Assembly: GCA_030620045.1 (NCBI GenBank)
Contig: JAUXAD010000005.1
Span: 1 to 41,936 of the forward strand
Origin: an archaeon
Lineage (GTDB): Archaea > Nanobdellota > Nanobdellia > Pacearchaeales > GW2011-AR1
DNA: 41,936 bases
Direction: 5' to 3'
This document shows positions 30,257 through 36,959 of this stretch, piece by piece; within the stretch, counting starts at the first letter, position 1, and every line of letters starts with the position of its first letter. Under the pieces are notes generated by a model. The model ran no database searches. It was given only the letters and a program-made list of their open reading frames with translations, and was not told the origin of the DNA. Position numbers and translations under genes: made by a program.

Positions 30257-31120
30257 TTATTTTTCTAATGGCAATTTCCCAATTATTAATTGTGGAGTTA
30301 TTCCTTTTTCTGTTAAGATCACTTTAGAGTTCTTTTCAAGAGATGCTTGAGTTACTTCGAGCTTCTTTAAGATTTGTGCATTATCCTTAAATTCCTCATT
30401 AACTAATTTAAATGCCTTAGCTTTACCTTCTGCTTCAAGTATAGAAGCTTCTTTCTTTCCTTCTGATTTAAGTATAACTGCTCTTTTATTTCCTTCTGCT
30501 TCTTTAATAGATGCTCTCTTCATACCATCTGCTTCTGTTTCTCTTGCAGTTGCTAAATCATTTGCCGCTATCTTATCTTGTTCTGCCTTAACAACATTAT
30601 TCATAGACTCTTGAACATCCTCTGGTGGTTCAATTCTTTGAACTTCTACTCTTAAAACTTCAACACCATAAGCATCTGTTTCTTTATCTAAAACCCCTTC
30701 TACATCTGAGTTAATTTGATCTCTTTTTTGTATACACTCTTGTAGATTCATCTTTCCCATAACTGCTCTTAAAGTTGTTCTTGCCAATGAAGTTAATTGT
30801 ACTTTATGCCCATCAACGTTATATTCTGCTGCTTTAACATCTTTGACTTTGTAATAAACAACAGCATCAACAGTCATATTAAGCTTATCACTTGTAGTAA
30901 CCATTTGAGGGGGAACATCAACCATCTGTTCTGTTATGTTCACTTTAATCATCCTTTGTATTCCTGGAAATATCCAATTAAACCCCTGCTCAGCAGTTTT
31001 CTTATATTTTCCTAAAGTTTCTACTAATCCTTTTTCTACAGGTCTTACAATTCTTACTCCTAAACCAAAAATAACAACTACAAAACCTATAATTACATAC
31101 AAAATAGTTTGTCCTATCAT
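30257..31120 (-). CDS. SPFH/stomatin-like (slipin) membrane protein
   Basis: 287 residues. The N-terminal span ILYVIIGFVVVIFGLGVRIV is followed by IVRPVEKGLVETLGKYKKTA, EQMVDVPPQMVTTSDKLNMT and VDAVVYYKVKDVKAAEYNVD: the SPFH/band-7 domain. Then a coiled coil rich in Ala/Glu (ASIKEAEGNKRAVILKSEGK). Stomatins form large ring assemblies that organise membrane domains. Expressed from promoter P3. A second, prohibitin-like SPFH protein is at 39559. Confidence 0.92.
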   Translation of the reverse strand: MIGQTILYVIIGFVVVIFGLGVRIVRPVEKGLVETLGKYKKTAEQGFNWIFPGIQRMIKVNITEQMVDVPPQMVTTSDKLNMTVDAVVYYKVKDVKAAEYNVDGHKVQLTSLARTTLRAVMGKMNLQECIQKRDQINSDVEGVLDKETDAYGVEVLRVEVQRIEPPEDVQESMNNVVKAEQDKIAANDLATARETEADGMKRASIKEAEGNKRAVILKSEGKKEASILEAEGKAKAFKLVNEEFKDNAQILKKLEVTQASLEKNSKVILTEKGITPQLIIGKLPLEK

Positions 31121-31146
31121 TTTTATTTTATGCTACCTCCTTTCAA

Positions 31147-31197
31147 TTCTATTAGTTACCATAATAAACTGAAGTAAATCTGGCTATTTAAATATTT
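31147..31197 (-). promoter_or_regulatory. conserved archaeal promoter module P3
   Basis: The minus strand AATATTTAAATAGCCAGATT, then TACTTCAGTTTATTATGGTA and AAAGGAGGT before the SPFH gene. Nearly identical to P4 upstream of the ParB-like gene. Confidence 0.75.
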
Positions 31198-31207
31198 CCT
31201 TTTTCTC

Positions 31208-31438
31208 TCACCAATTCACAAAATCTTCCTTTTCTTTTTCTACTTCTTCATCTAAATTCTTCAAGTCATCTCTTAACATATCTTTAAACCCAAAAGCCAA
31301 CATTCTGTCGTCCACAACATCAAAATCTTTGCCTTTGAAAGCACAAAGCGATCCTATAAATTGGGCATTTCCTTTGTGCTTATTAACCCATCTTTCTATT
31401 GCTTCTAAGATATCATTCAATTCTTTACTTTCTTCCAT
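31208..31438 (-). CDS. small acidic hypothetical, 76 aa
   Basis: MEESKELNDILEAIERWVNK then FIGSLCAFKGKDFDVVDDRM and an acidic helical end. Soluble. A GGAGG site precedes it. The archaeal promoter P3 begins just past its stop. Unknown. Confidence 0.5.
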   Translation of the reverse strand: MEESKELNDILEAIERWVNKHKGNAQFIGSLCAFKGKDFDVVDDRMLAFGFKDMLRDDLKNLDEEVEKEKEDFVNW

Positions 31439-31449
31439 TTTTTTACCTC

Positions 31450-31584
31450 CTATGGTTTAGTTTTTTCTCTCCTAATTTTTTTACATTTTTCACAAATACG
31501 CCCATATTTGTGTGAGGTGTTAAAAAGATTCAAACAATTTTGACATCTTCTAGTGTAACTTTTTAGTTTTCTTCTTTTTTCCAT
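31450..31584 (-). CDS. zinc-knuckle protein, 44 aa (duplicated block, copy 2)
   Basis: Not in the track. MEKRRKLKSYTRRCQNCLNL then FNTSHKYGRICEKCKKIRRE. Paralogue of 19526-19678. Two CxxC pairs. Confidence 0.6.
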   Translation of the reverse strand: MEKRRKLKSYTRRCQNCLNLFNTSHKYGRICEKCKKIRREKTKP

Positions 31585-31595
31585 TTTATTTATGC

Positions 31596-31772
31596 TTATA
31601 ATTTTTTTACTTTTCTAATAGCATTCTCTACAGAATCTTTTATTCTTTTTAAATGCAGTATTAAATTTATTTTGTTACGGCAATTCTCGCAAATTTTACT
31701 TTGGTGGCTATTTGGCAAAAATGAAATTCCACATCTCGTACAGGGTTTTTTGAAGAATGATTTAGTTCTCAT
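31596..31772 (-). CDS. zinc-ribbon protein, 58 aa (duplicated block, copy 2)
   Basis: Not in the track. MRTKSFFKKPCTRCGISFLP then NSHQSKICENCRNKINLILH. Paralogue of 20073-20345 but 32 residues shorter at the C-terminus. Overlaps the next gene by 4 nt. Confidence 0.6.
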   Translation of the reverse strand: MRTKSFFKKPCTRCGISFLPNSHQSKICENCRNKINLILHLKRIKDSVENAIRKVKKL

Positions 31773-31924
31773 ATTTTTATTTTTTGACGAGTGTCTATAG
31801 TATAAATCTTCCTACCACATTCTGTACATAATCCATCAAGCCCTTCCATTTTAATCTCTACAATTTCTCTACACTCAGTACAATATTTTTTACTATTTAC
31901 TCTTCTTAGTTTAATTTGTTTCAT
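31769..31924 (-). CDS. zinc-ribbon protein, 51 aa (duplicated block, copy 2)
   Basis: Not in the track. MKQIKLRRVNSKKYCTECRE then IVEIKMEGLDGLCTECGRKI. Close paralogue of 20349-20507. Lies 3 nt after the small gene upstream. Confidence 0.6.
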   Translation of the reverse strand: MKQIKLRRVNSKKYCTECREIVEIKMEGLDGLCTECGRKIYTIDTRQKIKI

Positions 31925-31927
31925 TTT

Positions 31928-32029
31928 TTAATCCTTTAATAATTCATTAACTTCTGGAAATTGTCTTTTTAATTGTTCTGCAAACAACCAACCATTAAAT
32001 GTTAAGCTATATGTTTCTTCTTTTTCCAT
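31928..32029 (-). CDS. small hypothetical, 33 aa
   Basis: Not in the track. MEKEETYSLTFNGWLFAEQL then KRQFPEVNELLKD. The stop of the DUF2283 gene adjoins its ATG (1-nt spacing). Possible micro-protein. Confidence 0.45.
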   Translation of the reverse strand: MEKEETYSLTFNGWLFAEQLKRQFPEVNELLKD

Positions 32030-32293
32030 TTATTTTCTAACTACTTTTTTTTGTAGTTTTTTTAATTTATTAAGCAATCCTTCAATTTCAACAGAAATAA
32101 TTAATCCATCTTTAGTAACATCAAATCTCATATCATTATCTACCTCGATTGTTGAATCTACTTCTCTATCTCTACCAAACCACAAATAAAAAATATCATA
32201 TTCTTCGTCAAAATCAATTTTAGGTTTCAATATTTTCTTCATTAACTTTTGTCTTTTTCTTAATTCTTTTAAAAAGTTTTTTTCTTTTCCCAT
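32030..32293 (-). CDS. DUF2283-family protein, 87 aa (copy B)
   Basis: About three-quarters identical to copy A at 15661 (KNFLKELRKRQKLMKKILKP, FDEEYDIFYLWFGRDREVDS), with an extra basic tail (KLQKKVVRK). Part of the larger duplication with the zinc-ribbon block. Confidence 0.7.
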   Translation of the reverse strand: MGKEKNFLKELRKRQKLMKKILKPKIDFDEEYDIFYLWFGRDREVDSTIEVDNDMRFDVTKDGLIISVEIEGLLNKLKKLQKKVVRK

Positions 32294-32338
32294 TTTTATT
32301 GAATTTTAAATTCTTCTATTCAGTACCACTTATAAACT

Positions 32339-33007
32339 TCAGTAGATATTACCTAATAACTTATATAATTTTCTCATTCTTCTTTCTACTTGTTTGTTGT
32401 CGAAATCAATCAAATCTTTTTCAATTAAGTCAATCAATTCGTTTATTATCTGAACTTGACCAATACCAATGAACTTTTTTTGGTCTAGTTTTCCAGCATA
32501 AGTTCCTGCTAAATGCTTTAATTCACTTTTTAGAATATCTACTCCTTTAACTCCTCCTTTATCTCCGACAATTCTAATCATCCTTTTAGCCATGAATGGT
32601 TTTAATCTGTCATTTGGTATCCTTACTAATTCTGCTATCTTATTCTTGCTTACCTTTAATTCCTTCAACTTCAAAACGATCTTTGCTGTTTCTTGCGCTG
32701 AGAATTGTAAGCCATGAGAAGTGTTCAATTTCACCGATTCAATAAACATTTCTTTTTCACTTAAGTTTTCTAAGACTTCTGCTTGAATATGGGTTTCCCC
32801 ATTCATCCTGTTTGCCTCAATTCTATGAGCACCATCAATTAAGATGTATGTTCTCTTAACTTTTGCTACTGTTATTGGTGGAAATACTGCATCTGTTTTT
32901 AGAGCGCTAGAGTACCTTAGTGTCGTTATGTAATTTGTCTGATTCCGAGGATATAAATCATCCCTTCTCTTTATTTGTGAAATTTTCAATAATTGTTGCT
33001 TTGCCAT
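32339..33007 (-). CDS. ParB-like nuclease/partition-domain protein
   Basis: 222 residues. The N-terminal ParB/Srx fold is visible in FPPITVAKVKRTYILIDGAH then RIEANRMNGETHIQAEVLEN, where DGAHR is the phosphate/CTP-binding motif region (G-x-H-R). SVKLNTSHGLQFSAQETAKI leads into a helix-turn-helix (VSKNKIAELVRIPNDRLKPF). The C-terminal helices may dimerise. ParB proteins bind centromere sites and slide as CTP clamps. Shorter relatives regulate genes or act as nucleases. It lies beside the CCNNN repeat array, and no ParA is seen. Expressed from promoter P4. Confidence 0.8.
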   Translation of the reverse strand: MAKQQLLKISQIKRRDDLYPRNQTNYITTLRYSSALKTDAVFPPITVAKVKRTYILIDGAHRIEANRMNGETHIQAEVLENLSEKEMFIESVKLNTSHGLQFSAQETAKIVLKLKELKVSKNKIAELVRIPNDRLKPFMAKRMIRIVGDKGGVKGVDILKSELKHLAGTYAGKLDQKKFIGIGQVQIINELIDLIEKDLIDFDNKQVERRMRKLYKLLGNIY

Positions 33008-33035
33008 GTTTATTTCTTTTACCTCCTTTCATTTC

Positions 33036-33084
33036 TATTAGTTACCATAATAAACTAAAGTAAATCTGGCTATTTAAATATATC
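33036..33084 (-). promoter_or_regulatory. conserved archaeal promoter module P4
   Basis: The minus strand ATATTTAAATAGCCAGATTT, then ACTTTAGTTTATTATGGTAA and GAAAGGAGG before the ParB-like gene. It separates that gene from the array, whose first unit starts 14 nt further on. Confidence 0.75.
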
Positions 33085-33097
33085 GTTTTTATTCTTT

Positions 33098-33955
33098 CCT
33101 TTCCTTACCGAACCAAACAATACCATACGGGTCCAGAACGGGCCATACCTTGAATATAATTTTTGAAACCTTTCCTTTCCTCAACCCACCCTACAACACC
33201 GCACAGTACCGAACACTACCAGGCCTTGAATATAATATTTGATGTCCTTTCCTTACCGAACCAAACAATACCATATCGTACCAGCTTCAACCGAACCCAA
33301 CCAAACCATTAAATATGATTTTTGAAACCTTTCCTTACCGAACCAGGCCTAAGCAATACCTTACCCATCCACGCCCCAATAAATATGATTCCTAAGCCAT
33401 TCCTTATCTCAACTTACCGCACGTGACCACACTGCACCGAACCGCTTCAAACCATTGAATATGATTTTTGATTTCCTTTCCTCAAAATACCTTACCTTTC
33501 CTAATCTTTCTTCATCAATTCGAACCCTATCACACCACGAAACATGATTATGAAACCTTTCCTTGCCTTATCTTTTTCCGCAACGCATCTATCCCTATCC
33601 CTTCACACCGAATCTGTCCAGACCTTGAATATGATTTTTAATTTCCTTTCCTTATCTCTCCTCACCATTACTTATCTAACCGGAGCAAACCCCACCAGCC
33701 AAACCGCGAATATGAATATGATATCCTTTCCTTATCTCAACTTACCGCACGTGACCACACTGCACCGAACCGCTTCAAACCATTGAATATAACATTTAAT
33801 TCCTTTCCTTGCCTTACCTGATAGTACCATACCAAACCGAACTCCACCCGAGCTTAACTGTCCTTGAATATGAAATCCTTTCCTTTCCTTAGCATACCCC
33901 ACCACACCCCACCGAATTTTGTCACACCAAAACCCACCATAAATATGATTTAATC
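33098..33955. repeat. array of 11 AT-box / CC-pentamer units
   Basis: Unit starts by eye: 33098, 33169, 33246, 33328, 33397, 33475, 33556, 33645, 33725, 33802, 33877. Each begins CCTTTCCTT, continues as phased CCNNN pentamers (for example CCTTA CCGAA CCAAA CAATA CCATA) for about 55-65 nt and ends with an AT-rich box near TTGAATATGATTTTTGA. The + strand is almost free of G, in sharp contrast to the rest of the window. Units 5 and 9 share 63 identical nt, and units 1 and 3 share 30. No gene fits inside. The 78-residue minus ORF (33732-33968) is an artefact of the low-complexity sequence. The array's edge overlaps the stop of the 84-residue gene by 6 nt. Function unknown. Confidence 0.9.
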
Positions 33956-34204
33956 TACAGGGATGCAAACTTTTTGGTTTATATGTTTGTGTTTCTTGAA
34001 TTCTCTTTCTATTTCTTCTACTTTTTCTAATAATTCTTCTATTTTATCTTCTATATAACTAAAAGGATATCTTTTTTCTAATTCGTCATCTAATTCTTCA
34101 AATCTTTCATCATTTAGATCCTGGTTAAATTCATCAACTAATTCAGAAGTTTTCATATCTCTTCTCATTTTATCTTTTACATCTTTTGGTTTTTCTTTTG
34201 CCAT
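33950..34204 (-). CDS. coiled-coil acidic/basic protein, 84 aa
   Basis: MAKEKPKDVKDKMRRDMKTS then YIEDKIEELLEKVEEIEREF with heptads, ending HKHINQKVCIPVD at the array edge. Preceded by AAGGAGG. Perhaps an array-associated or partition partner. Evidence is location only. Confidence 0.5.
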   Translation of the reverse strand: MAKEKPKDVKDKMRRDMKTSELVDEFNQDLNDERFEELDDELEKRYPFSYIEDKIEELLEKVEEIEREFKKHKHINQKVCIPVD

Positions 34205-34270
34205 TTTTTCCTCCTTGGTTTATTTAATTAATTTTAAAGCATGTATGTGTCATTTTTCATTTTTTAAGTT

Positions 34271-34387
34271 TTATTTTAAGCCACATTTTATTTTACATTT
34301 AGGACAAACATAATTCCAATCATATTTCTCTCTTTCGTAATATAATCTTTCCCAATCACAAAAAACACATTTCTTTTCTTTTTTCAT
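34271..34387 (-). CDS. zinc-ribbon protein, 38 aa
   Basis: Not in the track. MKKEKKCVFCDWERLYYERE then YDWNYVCPKCKIKCGLK: two CxxC pairs. Overlaps the next zinc gene by 4 nt. Confidence 0.6.
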   Translation of the reverse strand: MKKEKKCVFCDWERLYYEREKYDWNYVCPKCKIKCGLK

Positions 34388-34653
34388 TTTTTAAGTTTCT
34401 TCTTTTTAGAGTATTTTCTTATTTTATCTAAACAATCTTCACATCTATAAGTATAAATCATTTTAGGTTCTACTTTTTTTCCACATGAAGCACACAAATG
34501 TTTTTTCTTTCTTTCCTTTCTTAATGCCTTACGAACATTCACAAAATAATTATGTTTCCAATTAGCTCTATGATTTATTTTGCATTCCATTGTATGAACC
34601 GTTTTATTTATCCCACAAATACAATCATCCCAGATTTTATTTAGTTTTTTCAT
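34384..34653 (-). CDS. zinc-binding protein, 89 aa
   Basis: An N-terminal C-x-C motif (DDCICGINKTVHTMECKINH), then a basic helix and a C-terminal zinc ribbon KHLCASCGKKVEPKMIYTYR followed by CEDCLDKIRKYSKKKKLKK. Two zinc sites in a basic context, likely nucleic-acid binding. Confidence 0.6.
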   Translation of the reverse strand: MKKLNKIWDDCICGINKTVHTMECKINHRANWKHNYFVNVRKALRKERKKKHLCASCGKKVEPKMIYTYRCEDCLDKIRKYSKKKKLKK

Positions 34654-34705
34654 TTTTAAGTTTTGAATTAAAAGGTTGGAATTTTAACTCCTTTCATTTC
34701 TATAG

Positions 34706-34827
34706 TTAATCAAGTACATCTCTTAAAAAAGATTCTAAAGGTATTTCTTCATCTCTTTCTATTCCACTACAATCTGATCCACTAAAATAGACAATTTTAT
34801 TAAGTTTTCGTCCTGGCAAATTATTCA
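34706..34827 (-). pseudogene. 3' remnant of a small gene cut by TnpB element 2
   Basis: The track ORF 34706-34909 is chimeric: its first half lies in the IS right end. The host part reads NNLPGRKLNKIVYFSGSDCS then GIERDEEIPLESFLRDVLD. The presumed start (MKF...) is at about 36290 beyond the left end of the element. The exact junction is not resolved. Confidence 0.55.
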
Positions 34828-34870
34828 GTGACATCCTCTCCACGACTTCAGTCGAGGGTTTCCAGCACTT
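34828..34870 (-). ncRNA. predicted right end / omega-RNA 3' part of TnpB 2
   Basis: On the minus strand, CCCTCGACTGAAGTCGTGGA contains the perfect CGACT/AGTCG stem, followed by GAGGATGTCAC at the tip. This ending is typical of IS605-type right ends. The guide segment would start at about 34827 (TGAATAATTTGCC) inside the interrupted gene. Confidence 0.5.
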
Positions 34871-36077
34871 ATTGGCATATTGCCTCACTGCATATAGTTT
34901 CTGCTTCAACGATACGAGCCTTCTCAGGAAGAGAAGGTCTTACAGTATCTCCACAGACTTGAAATTCCGTATGTCCTACGGTATTGTTTAATTTTTTTAT
35001 AGTTTCTTTTTTAATATTAAGTGAAGCATTTAAATCTCTATCAATTATTAATCCACAAACTTCACATTTGAAAGTTCTTTTATCCAAAGACATTTTTTGT
35101 TTATTACCACAACAACTACATTTCTGTGTTGTTGGTTCAAATCTTCCAATTTCAACTACCTCTCCTTCAAAAATTGTTTTATAGTATTTAAGGTAAGAAA
35201 AGAAACTTCCCCATCCAACATCAGAAATACTTTTTGCCAAACAATGATTTCTAACCATTCCTTTAATATTCAAATCCTCTACTCCAATATATTTTATTTC
35301 ACTTGCTAATATCCTCGCTAACTTCTTATGGAAATCTTCTCTTTGTCTTTTAATCTTGGTATGTTGTTTTGCTAATTTAATTATTGATTTTTTTCTGTTT
35401 TTTGAACCCTTTTTCTTTTTACTATGTCTTCGCTGAAGTCTTTTTAATTTTTTCTCACTTCTTCTTAAAAATTTAGGATTATCAAATTCTTCTCCATTTG
35501 AACAAACTAAAAACTTTTTAATTCCGACATCCAATCCCTCTACTTCTGATTTAAATTCTGTTTCTTGTTTTTCAATAGGGGCATTCTCACAAGAAAAAGT
35601 TGCATACCATTCGTCATTTTCTTTTTTGATTGTTAATGTTTTTATTGTTCCTTCAATATTCCTATGCTTGACTATTCTTAACATTCCAATTTTAGAGACA
35701 TATAACCTATTATTCGGATATATTTCTTGTTGATATTGTGGGAAAGTTATTGATGTGTAGAATATTCTTTTATGAAATTTAGGAAAGCCTGGAGTTTCTC
35801 CATTCTTTACTCTTCTAAAAAAATGTTTAAAAGCATCTGAAATTCTTTTTGGAATATTTTGTTTTACTTGTGAATGAAGTTGTTTTGTTTCAAAATCTTT
35901 TACAAGATTATTCATATCAAAATTAGATAGAGTTTCTTTTGTTCCTAAATATATCTGTTGATGGATATCCAATAATTGGTTATACAAAAAACATGCTTGG
36001 TCTAATGCTATCTCTAATTTCTTTTCTTGTTTCCTATTTGGATAGAGTCGATATTTAAATGATTTTTTACTTGACAT
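34869..36077 (-). CDS. tnpB: IS200/IS605-family TnpB RNA-guided nuclease (copy 2)
   Basis: 402 residues. FKYRLYPNRKQEKKLEIALD opens it. RuvC residues are Asp in VEGLDVGIKKFLV, Glu in YIGVEDLNIKGMV and Asp in [13 protein letters not shown]. Zinc ribbon CSCCGNKQKMSLDKRTFKCE then VCG. All key residues present, so it is probably active. No tnpA is present, so mobility would need a transposase in trans. The last about 25 residues overlap the omega-RNA region. A 41-residue RHH-like gene overlaps its start. Confidence 0.95.
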   Translation of the reverse strand: MSSKKSFKYRLYPNRKQEKKLEIALDQACFLYNQLLDIHQQIYLGTKETLSNFDMNNLVKDFETKQLHSQVKQNIPKRISDAFKHFFRRVKNGETPGFPKFHKRIFYTSITFPQYQQEIYPNNRLYVSKIGMLRIVKHRNIEGTIKTLTIKKENDEWYATFSCENAPIEKQETEFKSEVEGLDVGIKKFLVCSNGEEFDNPKFLRRSEKKLKRLQRRHSKKKKGSKNRKKSIIKLAKQHTKIKRQREDFHKKLARILASEIKYIGVEDLNIKGMVRNHCLAKSISDVGWGSFFSYLKYYKTIFEGEVVEIGRFEPTTQKCSCCGNKQKMSLDKRTFKCEVCGLIIDRDLNASLNIKKETIKKLNNTVGHTEFQVCGDTVRPSLPEKARIVEAETICSEAICQ

Positions 36078-36192
36078 TTTCTTTCATTAATCTATTTAAA
36101 ATTTCATCATAAGTCTCTCTTTTTGTAATCCTAAGTTTCTTTAACTTTTCTAAAGTTTTATGCTCAATCTGAATTGTTGTTCTTTGTTCCAT
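36067..36192 (-). CDS. small RHH-like protein preceding TnpB 2
   Basis: Not in the track. MEQRTTIQIEHKTLEKLKKL then RITKRETYDEILNRLMKENV: strand-helix-helix of the ribbon-helix-helix/VapB type. Its stop lies inside tnpB, whose ATG is at 36077, so both are translated together. TATA spacing indicates a leaderless mRNA. Confidence 0.6.
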   Translation of the reverse strand: MEQRTTIQIEHKTLEKLKKLRITKRETYDEILNRLMKENVK

Positions 36193-36209
36193 ACATAATA
36201 CAAACATAA

Positions 36210-36230
36210 GAAGTATTTAAATGTTTCGTC
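36210..36230 (-). promoter_or_regulatory. archaeal promoter of IS element 2
   Basis: The minus strand GACGAAACATTTAAATACTT: BRE-like purines and a TATA box centred about 26 nt before the ATG at 36192. Same core as at the IS element 1 promoter. Confidence 0.6.
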
Positions 36231-36240
36231 TGCTTTCATC

Positions 36241-36259
36241 CCACCTCTAAAGAGTGTGG
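36241..36259 (-). mobile_element. left-end palindrome of IS element 2
   Basis: CCACCTCT pairs with AGAGTGTGG (one bulge) around AA, in the position expected of an IS200/IS605 left end. The sequence TTTAT, a known target/TAM type for this family, lies beyond it on the minus strand at about 36283-36287, close to a start codon of the interrupted gene. Confidence 0.5.
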
Positions 36260-36291
36260 ATTTTCTCGTTCGCAGGAGATAAATTTCATTT

Positions 36292-36618
36292 TCAAGTTAA
36301 AAATAATTTCTTTGCTCTTTTCACAACTTCCCTTGCTTTTTTGTTTAGTTCTTTTGCTTCGTGTACTTCTTTATCCGCTTTTTTATCAAATCTCTCTTGT
36401 TTTTTAAACCACTCCTCTTGCGCTTTTTCTCTTTCTTCTTCTGTTGGTTTTTCTTCTAATATTTTACGACATCTATTACAGACCCTCACTTTATATCCTG
36501 AAGAATGTGCCAAAGCCCAATAATGTTCTGCCCAATATGTTTTTTTGTGGGGGCATTTGCTTTGTAATTCCTTTACTTTTTTATCAAATTCTTTGCTTAA
36601 TTGGTTATAGGTTTCCAT
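36292..36618 (-). CDS. zinc-knuckle plus helical protein, about 108 aa
   Basis: I choose ATG 36618 (METYNQLSKEFDKKVKELQS), just after the upstream stop. CPHKKTYWAEHYWAL and VCNRCRKILEEKPTEEEREK give a C-x-H...CxxC metal site. The C-terminal helix EAKELNKKAREVVKRAKKLF recurs in 38421-38738 and 39256-39369. Confidence 0.55.
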   Translation of the reverse strand: METYNQLSKEFDKKVKELQSKCPHKKTYWAEHYWALAHSSGYKVRVCNRCRKILEEKPTEEEREKAQEEWFKKQERFDKKADKEVHEAKELNKKAREVVKRAKKLFLT

Positions 36619-36620
36619 TT

Positions 36621-36713
36621 TCAAGTTTTTATTAATATCATATATAAAATTATACATAAGACTATATAGACAATTATTTTCAACAAATTATTTAGTTTTT
36701 CCCTTTCATCCAT
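36621..36713 (-). CDS. single-span membrane peptide, 30 aa
   Basis: Not in the track. MDEREKLNNLLKIIVYIVLC then IILYMILIKT. The stop overlaps the ribosome-site context of the next gene (ACTTGAAAATGG). Function unknown. Confidence 0.45.
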   Translation of the reverse strand: MDEREKLNNLLKIIVYIVLCIILYMILIKT

Positions 36714-36715
36714 TT

Positions 36716-36865
36716 TCAAGTTTCAGCCTCAACAAATTCTATCTTTCCATTCTTTAATATATTTGTGATGTTTTTTCTTCCAAGATATTCTATCGTATCA
36801 TCATCTGGTATTATTTTACCTACTACCACTTTACTATCATAATATATCCTTACTCTAAATTTCAT
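36716..36865 (-). CDS. small hypothetical, 49 aa
   Basis: I prefer the internal ATG at 36865 (MKFRVRIYYDSKVVVGKIIP), preceded by TTGAAA, to the track start at 36922. A beta-rich product ending KNGKIEFVEAET. Unknown. Confidence 0.4.
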   Translation of the reverse strand: MKFRVRIYYDSKVVVGKIIPDDDTIEYLGRKNITNILKNGKIEFVEAET

Positions 36866-36959
36866 TTTCAATTTTATGTCGGGATGTTTAATACAATAAT
36901 TTTCCTCATCCTTACGAAACAAGGTATCCCGACTATAATTTATGAATTCCCTTTAATCC

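Noticed and set aside
33544-33786. 80-aa plus-strand ORF in the array
   Set aside because: Same reason: a chance frame over repeat units, without a ribosome site.
33098-33955. CRISPR array
   Set aside because: The 'repeats' vary in length and sequence, the CC pentamer phase runs straight through the would-be spacers, unit length changes from 69 to 89 bp, and there is no cas gene in the window.
33732-33968. 78-aa minus-strand ORF in the array
   Set aside because: It is formed by the GG-rich repeat sequence, has low-complexity composition and crosses unit borders. Another frame in neighbouring units does not continue it.
34706-34909. 67-aa ORF as an intact gene
   Set aside because: Its N-terminal half lies inside the IS right end. 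Only the C-terminal half is host sequence, so I list a fragment instead.
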